Source of the DNA: a virus
IMG/VR virus record: IMGVR_UViG_3300045994_000321
Coordinates: 1 to 39,073 of that record
DNA: 39,073 nucleotides
Reading direction: 5' to 3' (one strand)
Shown here: piece after piece, positions 15,771-22,859 of the stretch
How the letters are laid out: each line of letters opens with the position of its first letter
How positions within the stretch are numbered: position 1 is the first letter of the stretch
Made by a program: the position numbers and the translations under genes
The notes under the pieces: generated by a model
The model's input: only the letters and a program-made list of their open reading frames with translations
Database searches by the model: none
What the model was told of the DNA's origin: nothing

Positions 15771-15822
15771 CTATGGATTGTGATTCCTGTTGTCGTGGGT
15801 TCGAGCCCCATCAGCCACCCCA
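15771..15822 (+). other. attP core: 3' part of a tRNA-His gene
   Basis: The segment reads as the anticodon loop (TTGTGAT, anticodon GTG), variable loop, T stem-loop (GTGGGTTCGAGCCCCA) and acceptor strand with CCA of a bacterial tRNA-His, but no 5' half precedes it. The anticodon stem match breaks at about 15774, so identity with a host gene probably covers about 15775-15822. A partial tRNA end beside an integrase gene is the usual attP structure; integration would restore an intact tRNA gene. Confidence 0.85.
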
Positions 15823-15831
15823 ATAAACACT

Positions 15832-15871
15832 AGGCCTAGTGCTACAAAATATGTAGCGACTAGGCCTTTTT
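15832..15871 (+). terminator. Terminator downstream of the attP tRNA end
   Basis: A 15-bp stem with one bulged G (15832-15846 with 15852-15867, loop AAATA) is followed by TTTTT (15867-15871). It would stop rightward transcription entering the integrase gene from behind and, after integration, could serve as terminator of the host tRNA-His transcript. The opposite strand has no T run, so it seems one-directional. Confidence 0.75.
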
Positions 15872-15896
15872 ATTTCCATCATGGAAATACTCACCA

Positions 15897-16958
15897 TTAA
15901 AACGAGTCACGTCCGACCTCTTTATTGCGGTCATAAACGCGTGCCGTAGTCTCGGGATTGGCATGCAGATCGGGCAGGGCGCCACGGTCTTTCTTGTGCT
16001 TGGTGGCATAGAAGGCACGCAGGTCATGGAAGGTGAACCGGGTTTCCTTGGTCAGTACGCCTTGCTTGATGGCCTCGATGACGCACCGCTGCCATAGGGT
16101 TTTGAAGCCCTGATCGGTGTACTGGTTGTTGTCGCGCGTGGGGAACACATAGAGACACTCCCGATCCGGGCGCAGTGCTTCAAGCCTCAAGAGCAATGCA
16201 TCCAGTTCGTGGCCAATGGTGACCACCTCGACAATCTGTTCACGCTTTTTGCCGCGTTGTTTGGCTCGGATGGTTCTGATGACACCATTGGGGCGGTCGA
16301 TCTGGGGCCAAGTGAGCGGCAGGAACTCGCATTTACGGTTTCCAGCCAAGCTGGCGTACTCCGCAGCCATGCCAACTATCCGGCGTTGTGGCGTCTGCCT
16401 GGAGAGCCATTCCAAGAATTTAGCGAGTACATCACCATGCGGTGACGTTGTGCGGGACTCTACCTGGTGCGGTTCAACGCCGATTGTGGCGTTGATGGTA
16501 CACACGCCTAATTTAATTCCGTGCCCAAACAGGTTGGAAAGTAGCGCCTTTTCGGTATTTGCTCGCTTGGGACTGTCGGCGCGCTCGTCGTGGACATACC
16601 TAGCCACCATGGTCGAATCGATGTGGCTGGCCTGCATCTTGCCAAAGGTCTTGTCGATTTGCTTCCAGGCCTGCTGGTAGTCACTTCGTGAGCTGTTGGT
16701 GAGCTTTTTCCACCTGGGCGCAGGCTTTTCCTCGTCGGTGAACTTTTCCCAGACCCACTTTAGGGTGCCGTGGCCATCGGCGCTGCCAAGCAAGTCAAGC
16801 ACTTTGCGCATTGCTGCCACCTTGTCGGTGCCCAGCGCGACTGGTTTACCACCTACCGGCAGATAGCGATAGCTGACCTTCTTACCGTCTGACCACACCC
16901 GCGCCTGCATCCGTGGCAAGAGGCCCTGGCCAGCTTGGCTTGTGCGTGGTCTACCCAT
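15897..16958 (-). CDS. int: Tyrosine recombinase integrase
   Basis: 353 residues from the ATG at 16958, one base after the stop of the DUF4224 gene; a longer reading to 17033 would overlap that gene by 74 bases. The catalytic pattern is visible: Arg208 in AGNRKCEFLPLTW, Lys233 in the following beta hairpin, His311 and Arg314 in FTFHDLRAFYATKH, His332 in LHANPETTAR, and Tyr342 in ARVYDR. Residues 85-175 look like the SAM-like core-binding domain and the first 50 like an arm-binding region. It is the last gene of the leftward early operon and its 3' end borders attP, so it should integrate the phage at tRNA-His. Confidence 0.9.
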   Translation of the reverse strand: MGRPRTSQAGQGLLPRMQARVWSDGKKVSYRYLPVGGKPVALGTDKVAAMRKVLDLLGSADGHGTLKWVWEKFTDEEKPAPRWKKLTNSSRSDYQQAWKQIDKTFGKMQASHIDSTMVARYVHDERADSPKRANTEKALLSNLFGHGIKLGVCTINATIGVEPHQVESRTTSPHGDVLAKFLEWLSRQTPQRRIVGMAAEYASLAGNRKCEFLPLTWPQIDRPNGVIRTIRAKQRGKKREQIVEVVTIGHELDALLLRLEALRPDRECLYVFPTRDNNQYTDQGFKTLWQRCVIEAIKQGVLTKETRFTFHDLRAFYATKHKKDRGALPDLHANPETTARVYDRNKEVGRDSF

Positions 16959-16959
16959 A

Positions 16960-17175
16960 TCAATGAACTCCCCAAACTGGGCCGGCGGCCTTGTTGGACT
17001 TGGCGGCTTGATTGCCACCCATGGTCGCATCATAGTGCTGGCGATTCACCAGGGGGCGGCCATTGGGCTTGCGGCGCACGATCAGGCCCATGCGCTCAAG
17101 GTATTTGATCTTGGCGTGGTTTTGCACCAGACCATCACAGATGCTGTCGATTTCAGCGTCAGTCAGATCGGACAT
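16960..17175 (-). CDS. DUF4224 protein, integrase partner / possible excisionase
   Basis: 71 residues with the DUF4224 pattern: LTDAEIDSICDGLVQNHAKI, then YLERMGLIVRRKPNGRPLV and a C-terminal basic end. The pattern resembles the small helix-turn-helix proteins coded immediately before integrases. It overlaps the upstream gene by 13 bases and ends one base before the integrase ATG, so the two are translated together. Known members lie next to tyrosine integrases; an excisionase or directionality role is inferred from place and size. Confidence 0.75.
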   Translation of the reverse strand: MSDLTDAEIDSICDGLVQNHAKIKYLERMGLIVRRKPNGRPLVNRQHYDATMGGNQAAKSNKAAGPVWGVH

Positions 17176-17558
17176 TTCCCTCCCTCCAATGCTGCACGGG
17201 CAGCGTCACGTATCCTTACGTTGGCGCATTCGTTGAAGTCGTGACCGCAATCTACCCAGTTTTCAACCATAGGCATAACGCCAGCCAAGGCAGAGCGCAA
17301 GCGATCAATCTCCGCTTCTTGCTCAAGTAGCGTTGAATACATGCGACCATTGATACTGCCCTCGTCAACCATCTTTTTTAAGCGGTTGTGCATGTCTTTC
17401 AAGCATTCAATCTCTGCTGCCTGCTGATGTAGCATTGCTGCTGCTTCTTTGTGTTGATCTGGCATGTGACTCTTATGATTACCCAGCAACAAATTGTTGA
17501 ACTTTGAAAAGTTATCCATTGCCTCAGCTATCTGTTCGGCAGTTTGTGTGGTGGTCAT
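17163..17558 (-). CDS. Coiled-coil hypothetical protein
   Basis: 131 residues from the ATG at 17558, which overlaps the preceding stop (ATGA) and follows GAAAGGG. It is helical and charged, with a likely coiled coil from about 38 to 95 (HKEAAAMLHQQAAEIECLKD, then LLEQEAEIDRLRSALAG), and a Cys-containing C-terminal end (DCGHDFNECANVRIRDAARA). Early-operon phage proteins of this style are common but have no assigned function. No membrane segment. Confidence 0.6.
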   Translation of the reverse strand: MTTTQTAEQIAEAMDNFSKFNNLLLGNHKSHMPDQHKEAAAMLHQQAAEIECLKDMHNRLKKMVDEGSINGRMYSTLLEQEAEIDRLRSALAGVMPMVENWVDCGHDFNECANVRIRDAARAALEGGKCPI

Positions 17559-17764
17559 ATCAACCCTTTCTCGGTCGCCAGCCACACAGGAATGAAGATG
17601 CTGGTGACCTTCATTCCGATCAGGCCGCGCTCTTCCATGTAGTCAGAAATTTGGGACTTGGCAATCCAGACCTCGCGCACGCCGTCAAATACAAGCCAAG
17701 CCTTGTCGGTGTGCTTGCGGATCTCGCAGGCAATCTCGATGGTTTCGGTGGGGCTGTATCTCAT
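17555..17764 (-). CDS. 69-residue early phage protein
   Basis: 69 residues: an N-terminal strand region (TIEIACEIRKHTDKAWLVFD), a WIAKSQI segment, and a C-terminal strand (KVTSIFIPVWLATEKGLI). I recall similar small proteins in early operons of beta- and gammaproteobacterial phages, but no function. Start and stop overlap both neighbours by four bases (ATGA), so it is a fully coupled member of the leftward operon. Confidence 0.6.
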   Translation of the reverse strand: MRYSPTETIEIACEIRKHTDKAWLVFDGVREVWIAKSQISDYMEERGLIGMKVTSIFIPVWLATEKGLI

Positions 17765-18180
17765 GCTGCTTTATCCGGTTCTGCCAACGCTACTTCAAAC
17801 GCATTGAGAGCGTGCCCACGCTCTTCATTAGTCATCAATTCACGCAGAGCAATACGCGCATGGTTCGCCGCCACCTCGGGCTCATACAGCGGAATAGGCG
17901 CCATCGGCTCTGTGTTGATGTGCCAAAGGTGAGCATATGCAAGGGCAATTCCCTCTCGCTGCTTCGCCACCGTGGCGTGCATGGCCTCGATAAGCTCCAA
18001 GATGTTTTCGCCGCCATAAGTCGCGCGCAGCTCCGTAATGGTGGCCAGCTGCTGGCTGATAACCCGCTCACGCTCCCTCTTGGCCAACATGTTGTCGCAG
18101 GGTTTCACGTTGCCTTTTCCGACTCGATCGTCATCACCGCACCAGTTGAGGCAATCGCAAGGTTCTAACTTGGAGGCCAT
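17761..18180 (-). CDS. Cys-rich N-terminus early phage protein
   Basis: 139 residues from the ATG at 18180, which overlaps the stop of the 29-residue gene (TAATG) and lies six bases after AAGGGGG. A start at 18186 is directly against that ribosome binding site and was rejected. The N-terminus has C-D-C-L-N-W-C-G-D-D and a later Cys (KPCDNM), which could hold a metal. The rest is helical with a middle ELIEAMHATVAKQREGIALA. No family recognised. Confidence 0.6.
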   Translation of the reverse strand: MASKLEPCDCLNWCGDDDRVGKGNVKPCDNMLAKRERERVISQQLATITELRATYGGENILELIEAMHATVAKQREGIALAYAHLWHINTEPMAPIPLYEPEVAANHARIALRELMTNEERGHALNAFEVALAEPDKAA

Positions 18181-18269
18181 TACCATCCCCCTTGGTATGG
18201 GTTGTAAACCGCCAGGTACTTTTCGCACCAGGCATCCAGTTGCTGCCAAAGGGTGATTAGGCGGGCCAT
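18180..18269 (-). CDS. 29-residue coupled microprotein
   Basis: ATG at 18269 lies five bases after a perfect AGGAGG (18280-18275) and the frame ends in TAA that overlaps the next ATG as TAATG. The peptide has five aromatic residues besides Leu/Ile (MARLITLWQQLDAW, then CEKYLAVYNPYQGGW). Its start lies within the last codons of the upstream gene. The ribosome binding site and exact coupling argue for translation; it could be a small effector or simply keep ribosomes moving through the operon. Confidence 0.6.
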   Translation of the reverse strand: MARLITLWQQLDAWCEKYLAVYNPYQGGW

Positions 18270-18730
18270 GCTTCCCTCCTGATATTGACCATCTGTTCCA
18301 ACGACCAGCGTGCGGCCTTTACCGCAATGCCGTGCCGATCCATTTCGATCAGGCCATCCATGACCTGGGCAGCGGCACGGGCAATATTGATCTGCTCGCC
18401 GTTGAATCCCACACGGCCGGTCTTGCTGTACCGCTCGATCACTGCGTCATAGATGTTGATCTGGTCGGCAATGGCCTGTGCAGCCTCGTCGGTGAACTCC
18501 ACGCCATCAGCAGACAGCAGGCGCATGAATTGGCTATAAGTGAAGCCGGTTTCAATCCAATCCCACAGGACTGATCTGGTGGCTGTTCCGATCAGGATGC
18601 AATCGAACAAGTTCCAGTGGGTCATCTTGCAATCGAACTGCTGCTCTTCGTCCAGCTTTGGGCGCCAGAATTTAGGAAGCTGCTCTGGGTTGCGCTTGGC
18701 GCGTGAGGCAATGCGGTGGGCGGTTTTCAT
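18257..18730 (-). CDS. Conserved early phage protein
   Basis: 157 residues, helical, soluble. Visible blocks are ASRAKRNPEQLPKFWRPKLD, a Trp/Phe/Ile-rich centre (THWNLFDCILIGTATRSVLW), FTDEAAQAIADQINIYDAVI, and a C-terminal EQMVNIRREAWPA. Its stop overlaps the 29-residue gene and its start overlaps the previous stop (ATGA). I have seen proteins like this in Burkholderiales prophages but know no function. The C-terminal coding region carries the AGGAGG used by the microprotein. Confidence 0.6.
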   Translation of the reverse strand: MKTAHRIASRAKRNPEQLPKFWRPKLDEEQQFDCKMTHWNLFDCILIGTATRSVLWDWIETGFTYSQFMRLLSADGVEFTDEAAQAIADQINIYDAVIERYSKTGRVGFNGEQINIARAAAQVMDGLIEMDRHGIAVKAARWSLEQMVNIRREAWPA

Positions 18731-19002
18731 GCTGGAAGCCCCTCTGCAAATCTTTCATGGTCAGCCCAGTCCGCGTCCAAGGCCTTTTGCATTTCGGCAA
18801 TTTCCTCACGGGTGATGGTGATCATGACGAAGCTCTCACCAGGATGGCCACCGCTTTCGTCGCAGCGCACATCCAGTGGGCGCACGAGAAGAACCACGGC
18901 ATTGGTCATGCCGCCGTCGTGACTGTCCCACAGGGAAATGGACACCTGTGCAATTGCCTTGTCGACCAAACTGTCATCGTCGAGTGTTGGAGCGGTTCTC
19001 AC
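18727..19002 (-). CDS. 91-residue early phage protein with GTG start
   Basis: 91 residues from a GTG at 19002 that overlaps the ParB-like stop (GTGA). It has a beta-strand run (DKAIAQVSISLWDSH, then GMTNAVVLLVRPLDVRCDES) and a helical ITREEIAEMQKALDADWADH end. The placement makes it a downstream partner of the ParB-like protein in the same message. Function unknown. Confidence 0.55.
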   Translation of the reverse strand: MRTAPTLDDDSLVDKAIAQVSISLWDSHDGGMTNAVVLLVRPLDVRCDESGGHPGESFVMITITREEIAEMQKALDADWADHERFAEGLPA

Positions 19003-20729
19003 GCTTCCACCTCATCATCCTCTTCCTGCATCGCGGCAGCGATGCCTGACATTGCATCCTCTGCAGACAGCTTTGCCACAGACTTTTTGGCTTTGCCTGC
19101 AACACTCTTCGCTGGCCGCGCAGCGGGGGTTTTGACCACATCCAGCATTTGGCCCTGGACTTGGGCTTTGATGCGCCCCAAATCGATGCCGCAGCTCTCG
19201 GCCAGCGACTCAAGTGCATAGGCCTTATTCGCTTGCCAGCCTTTGTCTGCCCATGTTCTCAGGTTCTTGGATTGGGACAATGCCACCAATGTGCAGATGC
19301 GTGCACCTAGCTCCAGCTCGGGAATGCGCTCTACCATGTCATGGACGAACATATCTACGTCGCGATTGTCGTCATCCGTCAAATTCAACACTTGGACACA
19401 AATCTCGTAGTCGGTATCCTCGTGGAGTGCCAGGGCCGCTAAGATAAAACGCAGCACCGGCACCTCGAACTGATTGACGGCGCCTGCCTGGATGCGCGGC
19501 ACTACGGCTGCAGCTGCCGGAACACGCCAAGCCTTCTCGTATTCCAGCGATAGGCGCAGGCGCTTCTGGTCTTCGGACTCTGCGGGTGCCCGATATTCAG
19601 CTTGCTCCTTGCGCTCAGCCTTGGCCTCGCGTTTTTGTTGTGATTCTGCAGCGACTTCACGCGTCACGATGTGCTTGGTCTCGCCGGTGTGCGGATCAAC
19701 AAACAGCTTGATCTTGCCCTTGAATTCATCCTTGGTGGTCACGGAGCGCAGCGACACCTGCTTGCTTTCCTCGTCGTCCCACTCGGATGGCGCGTCCAGA
19801 TCCACGTGGCCACTGATGGGGCTGTGACGGCTGAACTTCAGTTCCAACGCCTCTTTACCCTCAATCACTTCCATGCCCTTCTTGCGCGCAGCCTCAACGA
19901 TCACAGCAGTGTGGGCAGCTTCCTTGCCGTGAAAGCATGCAGGGTCAATGCAGATGTCTGGACTGTCGGCATCGCTGAAAAGATCGGGGTTCGCACCCGT
20001 GCGCTTGGGGCAATCACCACAGGCACCGGCGCTCTTTACCAGGCTGGCGTCCGTGATCTTGAAGCGGGCGTCTGCCAGGCGCAGCATGACGTTTTGCTTT
20101 ATCCAGTCCTGAGCATCGCGAAAGCTCATACGTGCATCACCGCGGTGGTCTATTGCGGCGAATTCACCCAGTGCCTTGATCTGCAGCTTTTCATCAGGAA
20201 TGCGGGCGATCAGCAGGGCCTTGCTGGCATCAATGTCGCCCGCCCTGAACGCCTCGCGCGCTTGCTGGCACAGGTCCATCAGCTTCAGACGTGAATAAAC
20301 ATAGCTGCGGCTCTTGCCGATCTTGACGGCTACCTGGTCGGCATTGATGTCAGCGTGCTGCATCAGTGCGTCGTAACCTTCGGCCTCTTCGAGCTCCGTC
20401 AGATCGTCGCGCTGCAGGTTCTCCACAAGCTGGATTTCAAGCACCTGGTCATCGGTCAGTGGCCGGATCAGGGCGGGGATGGTGTCCAGTCCGGCCATGA
20501 TGCTGGCACGCCAGCGACGTTCACCGGCTACCAATTCATAGATCACATCGCGGTCAGTGTCTGGCGCGCGGCTGCCTGGCAGGAAACGCAACAGGATAGG
20601 CGTATGCACACCGCTGGGCTTGATGCTGTTGGCCAAGTCCTGCAAGCGCTCCTGGTTGAAGTACTTGCGTGGGTTGGTCAGGCTAGGGGTAATAAGGGAA
20701 AGCCCGATCTGGGCAAATTGTTCAGACAT
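18999..20729 (-). CDS. Orphan ParB/RepB/Spo0J-family protein
   Basis: 576 residues from the ATG at 20729, which follows AAAGGAG at seven bases; an in-frame start at 20783 was rejected. ParB signatures are clear: NPRKYF (19-24), GERRWRA (69-75, the CTP-binding box), ENLQR (103-107), then a helix-turn-helix (about 128-150, [20 protein letters not shown]). Near residues 235-265 a C-x2-C...C...C pattern ([17 protein letters not shown]) suggests a metal-bound module. The C-terminal half is helical and charged. No ParA lies anywhere in the window and no parS palindrome was noticed, so plasmid-style partition is unlikely. A role in early gene control or in DNA processing is inferred. Confidence 0.8.
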   Translation of the reverse strand: MSEQFAQIGLSLITPSLTNPRKYFNQERLQDLANSIKPSGVHTPILLRFLPGSRAPDTDRDVIYELVAGERRWRASIMAGLDTIPALIRPLTDDQVLEIQLVENLQRDDLTELEEAEGYDALMQHADINADQVAVKIGKSRSYVYSRLKLMDLCQQAREAFRAGDIDASKALLIARIPDEKLQIKALGEFAAIDHRGDARMSFRDAQDWIKQNVMLRLADARFKITDASLVKSAGACGDCPKRTGANPDLFSDADSPDICIDPACFHGKEAAHTAVIVEAARKKGMEVIEGKEALELKFSRHSPISGHVDLDAPSEWDDEESKQVSLRSVTTKDEFKGKIKLFVDPHTGETKHIVTREVAAESQQKREAKAERKEQAEYRAPAESEDQKRLRLSLEYEKAWRVPAAAAVVPRIQAGAVNQFEVPVLRFILAALALHEDTDYEICVQVLNLTDDDNRDVDMFVHDMVERIPELELGARICTLVALSQSKNLRTWADKGWQANKAYALESLAESCGIDLGRIKAQVQGQMLDVVKTPAARPAKSVAGKAKKSVAKLSAEDAMSGIAAAMQEEDDEVEA

Positions 20730-20958
20730 GGAGAGGCTCCTTTGGTCGGTGGATATAAGCGTTAAACCAGCGCCGCAACACATAACTGCGCACGATGCTG
20801 GCGACTGTGAAAATGAAAGTGATCTGCAGGTTTTGCGACAAGGTGACGTTGTGTCCGTATGCCGGCAGCACCACAGCAGTGAGCGCCACGCTGATCACAA
20901 AGCCAATGGCTGTGCCAAGCGTTGCTTCAAGGAAGCTGGAGAGGCGCGACTGGCTCAT
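20722..20958 (-). CDS. DUF7220 small membrane protein
   Basis: 78 residues from the ATG at 20958; longer readings start inside the upstream gene. The pattern S-Q-S-R-L-x(4)-E-A, a membrane helix (ATLGTAIGFVISVALTAVVL), a Gly/His loop, a second helix (QITFIFTVASIVRSYVLRRW) and an Arg-rich end is the DUF7220 family I recall from many proteobacterial phages. Its stop lies eight bases inside the ParB-like gene and its start overlaps the preceding stop. Function is not known to me; it may act at the host membrane during early infection. Confidence 0.7.
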   Translation of the reverse strand: MSQSRLSSFLEATLGTAIGFVISVALTAVVLPAYGHNVTLSQNLQITFIFTVASIVRSYVLRRWFNAYIHRPKEPLHV

Positions 20959-21161
20959 CGCCGCGCTTCCATATATGACCCAACGACCTCGGTCAGGCTC
21001 TTCGGCTTCTCCAGCCCGTAGTCCCTGCGGGTACGGGCGATGATGTCCAACGCTGCAGCCTGGGCAGGGCTGCACGGGTTGCCCGCAGCCGGTTTGAACT
21101 CGGTTTGAATTGCAACACCGCCCGTGGGCGTGTCAATCAAGGTAATGGTTACGCTTGGCAT
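20955..21161 (-). CDS. 68-residue early phage protein
   Basis: 68 residues from the ATG at 21161: an N-terminal strand TITLIDTPTGGVAIQTEF, then FKPAAGNPCSPAQAAALDII and a helical, charged end. Proteins with this Thr-Pro-Thr-Gly-Gly-Val...Pro-Cys-Ser-Pro-Ala-Gln pattern recur in phage early operons next to DUF7220 genes. The start lies inside the OB-like gene (13-base overlap) and the stop overlaps the DUF7220 start (ATGA). Confidence 0.6.
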   Translation of the reverse strand: MPSVTITLIDTPTGGVAIQTEFKPAAGNPCSPAQAAALDIIARTRRDYGLEKPKSLTEVVGSYMEARR

Positions 21162-21496
21162 TGCTGTGCATGCTCCTGGATGACGTGGATATGGGTGGCA
21201 TTGCGGGCAACCAGACGCATGCCTACCAACGGCGCCGTCACAGTTACGCGGGCACCTTCTTTGAGGCGGCGGGCTGCTGCTTGGCATTGGCTGAAATTGC
21301 CATCAGGAAAGGGCTGTTCGACGTGCAGCAGGTTGTGGGTGATGTTGTCCAGCTCGATGTCCAGACAAAGAACGGGCACAGATTTGCCTTGTTGATCAAG
21401 CAGGCCTGTACGCGCTTCGGCTGGGTGGATCAGCGTGCCGGTGTATTGGGCCTGTGGCCAGTTATCCGGTAAGGGCTTTAGTGCAGATGTGTGCAT
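21149..21496 (-). CDS. Possible OB-fold single-strand DNA-binding-like protein
   Basis: 115 residues from the ATG at 21496 that overlaps the previous stop (TGATG). A run of strands, QYTGTLIHPAEARTG, SVPVLCLDIELDN, AARRLKEGARVTVTAPLVG, then MRLVARNATHIHVI, has the spacing of a PriB/SSB-like OB fold, and ends in a short His/Gln tail. Proteins with this RNATHIHV type of ending occur in phage early regions. An interaction with single-stranded DNA during replication or recombination would fit but is inferred only from pattern. Confidence 0.5.
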   Translation of the reverse strand: MHTSALKPLPDNWPQAQYTGTLIHPAEARTGLLDQQGKSVPVLCLDIELDNITHNLLHVEQPFPDGNFSQCQAAARRLKEGARVTVTAPLVGMRLVARNATHIHVIQEHAQQCQA

Positions 21497-21756
21497 CACT
21501 TGACCCATCCCATCCAGAAAGCAAAGAGGCCTAAGCCCGCACAGATGACTGCCACTGTGCTGACAATCATGAATATCAGCAGCGCCCAAAAGAGGAGCAA
21601 TTCCCAACCGGAAAACGGTGCTATGTCTTCATCCAGGTGCAGCAATCCGCACGCGCCGATAAGGCATTTGGAATCGTCCAGGCTGGGTCCGAAGTAGCTC
21701 AGCAACACGATTAGTGCAAACGCCAGCGCCAGGTTTGTTAAGCGGTGGCGGCTCAT
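21496..21756 (-). CDS. Two-helix membrane protein
   Basis: 86 residues: N-terminal membrane helix (LTNLALAFALIVLLSYFG), a short loop with two Cys (KCLIGACG), then a second long hydrophobic segment (ELLLFWALLIFMIVSTVAVI) and an FAFWMGWVK end. It overlaps both neighbours. There is no family I can name. Early-expressed phage membrane proteins can block superinfection or alter the host envelope; here that is only a possibility. Confidence 0.55.
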   Translation of the reverse strand: MSRHRLTNLALAFALIVLLSYFGPSLDDSKCLIGACGLLHLDEDIAPFSGWELLLFWALLIFMIVSTVAVICAGLGLFAFWMGWVK

Positions 21757-21962
21757 GATCTGACGCCTTGCGCGCTAATGCGTGCCGTGGGCCCGAAGCG
21801 GTCCTGCGCGTCCAGGACGGCGTCAATGGTGCTGGGGAACAGGCTGGTGTAGATCGTGCCGTTGACCTTGACGCGGCACCGGATCAGCAATTGCTGCAGG
21901 GTGGCTGCGTTGGCAGCAGGCATGGCTGCGATGCGCTCGCTGACGGGGGTAACGGTCATCAT
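21753..21962 (-). CDS. 69-residue hypothetical early protein
   Basis: 69 residues (or 68 from the second ATG at 21959). It is helical at the N-terminus (PVSERIAAMPAANAATLQQL), then strand-like (CRVKVNGTIYTSLFPSTIDA) and a short Gly/Ser end. Overlap with the previous stop (ATGATGA) and the next start shows translational coupling. Nothing diagnostic is seen. Confidence 0.5.
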   Translation of the reverse strand: MMTVTPVSERIAAMPAANAATLQQLLIRCRVKVNGTIYTSLFPSTIDAVLDAQDRFGPTARISAQGVRS

Positions 21963-22219
21963 GGTGCACCACCTTGCAGCACAGTTGTGCCAGAAAATGC
22001 AAAGAGGATCTGACCACGATCACGGGCGATAGAAACGCACCGCAATACCTCTTGGCGCAATTGCCAGTAGCCATTCCACAGTGCCTGACTGGCTGGCGTG
22101 TTGTCCTTGCGTTTGTGGCGTAGCTGCAGCAGCACTTCGGCATCTTGCGCGGCCTGCAGTGCAATGTGGACATAGATCAGGCTGTTGCCTGACAGGTCCC
22201 TCTGATCATCGAATGGCAT
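21959..22219 (-). CDS. First gene of the leftward early operon, unknown function
   Basis: 86 residues from the ATG at 22219: a helical protein (SLIYVHIALQAAQDAEVLLQ, then LRHKRKDNTPASQALWNGYW) with a C-terminal strand QILFAFSGTTVLQGG. It lies about 45 bases downstream of the left operator-promoter, so it would be the first protein made leftward after infection, the slot of lambda N. It is not recognisably N-like (not short and Arg-rich). If leftward transcription requires antitermination, this gene would be the first to examine. Confidence 0.55.
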   Translation of the reverse strand: MPFDDQRDLSGNSLIYVHIALQAAQDAEVLLQLRHKRKDNTPASQALWNGYWQLRQEVLRCVSIARDRGQILFAFSGTTVLQGGAP

Positions 22220-22263
22220 TTAGCACTCCAAAACCACCCGAAATGGGCGGTATGGAGTGTATT

Positions 22264-22304
22264 ATTTACCCATTGGGTAATATATGTCAATACCCAATGG
22301 GCAT
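22264..22304 (-). promoter_or_regulatory. Left early promoter with two operators
   Basis: Operators at 22267-22279 (TACCCATTGGGTA) and 22291-22303 (TACCCAATGGGCA) have centres 24 bp apart. On the minus strand TTGACA (22290-22285) sits directly after one operator and five bases before the other, so the second fills the spacer, with an AATAAT-like -10 at 18 bp. This would let the repressor block transcription of the 15-gene leftward operon. Confidence 0.75.
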
Positions 22305-22829
22305 CTATTCACTCGTGAAGAGAGTTCTTTGAAATAGATCGGTGTAATCCGTGTTTTCTTTGTGTGCACAGAGCTTGTTCCATGTCGCTGCGGCTTCAGA
22401 GATTTCGGTCTTTCCGCGCGCGACGACTGCAATGCCACGAAGTCGTGCATTGAAGGAATTTGTAGCAGAGTATTCAATACAACTGGTGCCTTCTTTGGTT
22501 GCCATCGCCGAGTGAAGTTTGAATGAATCCGGGTCTTTAGCCGCCTTTTTGACGGTGAGCACAAGTGCAGCGGTGTTCAGTCGATCGGACTCTTCTAATT
22601 TTTGGGCCTCAGTGGGAGGTGGTGGGCTTGCTGCTGCAGAGGGTGTGGATGTTGGACCAGACCCCAGTGTGATTGCCCTCACAAAGCCAATACCCAAAAT
22701 GCCAACAATTGCCCAAGTGACAATGCCGGTTTTCTTTCTGGGCGAGGGAACGGGCGCTCCGCATTTGGTGCATGAAGTAGCTTTGTCGCTAACTTCGGTG
22801 CCGCATTCCTTGCACTTGATGAGTGCCAT
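22305..22829 (-). CDS. Zinc-ribbon, membrane-anchored lysogeny-module protein
   Basis: 174 residues with AAGGGAG before the ATG. Cys6/Cys9 and Cys20/Cys23 form a zinc ribbon (KCKECG...CTKCGAP). One membrane helix follows at about 35-55, then a Pro/Ser/Ala linker (GPTSTPSAAASPPPPTEAQK) and a C-terminal domain of about 95 residues (VKKAAKDPDSFKLHSA, TSCIEYSATNSFNA) that resembles small extracytoplasmic domains. It follows the repressor gene by 30 bases in the same direction and lies between the two operator regions, the place of rexAB in lambda. It is therefore likely made in lysogens and is a candidate for superinfection exclusion or envelope alteration. That role is inference. Confidence 0.7.
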   Translation of the reverse strand: MALIKCKECGTEVSDKATSCTKCGAPVPSPRKKTGIVTWAIVGILGIGFVRAITLGSGPTSTPSAAASPPPPTEAQKLEESDRLNTAALVLTVKKAAKDPDSFKLHSAMATKEGTSCIEYSATNSFNARLRGIAVVARGKTEISEAAATWNKLCAHKENTDYTDLFQRTLFTSE

Positions 22830-22859
22830 TCTGTACTCCCTTAAAAAAAGTTGTCATTG

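Larger units (their letters stand above)
15673..15890. repeat. Candidate arm-type integrase sites around attP
   Basis: TGGAAATAC occurs at 15673-15681 and 15882-15890. The inverted form TATTTCCA occurs at 15871-15878, and a shorter TATTTCC at 15725-15731. The copies lie on both sides of the tRNA-like core, as arm sites for tyrosine recombinases do. The copies at 15871-15889 form an inverted pair. Nothing coding was found between 15661 and 15770. Confidence 0.4.

Noticed and set aside
15771-15822. A functional tRNA gene
   Set aside because: Only the anticodon loop to CCA is present; the 5' acceptor strand and D arm are missing, so it is an attachment site and not a working tRNA.
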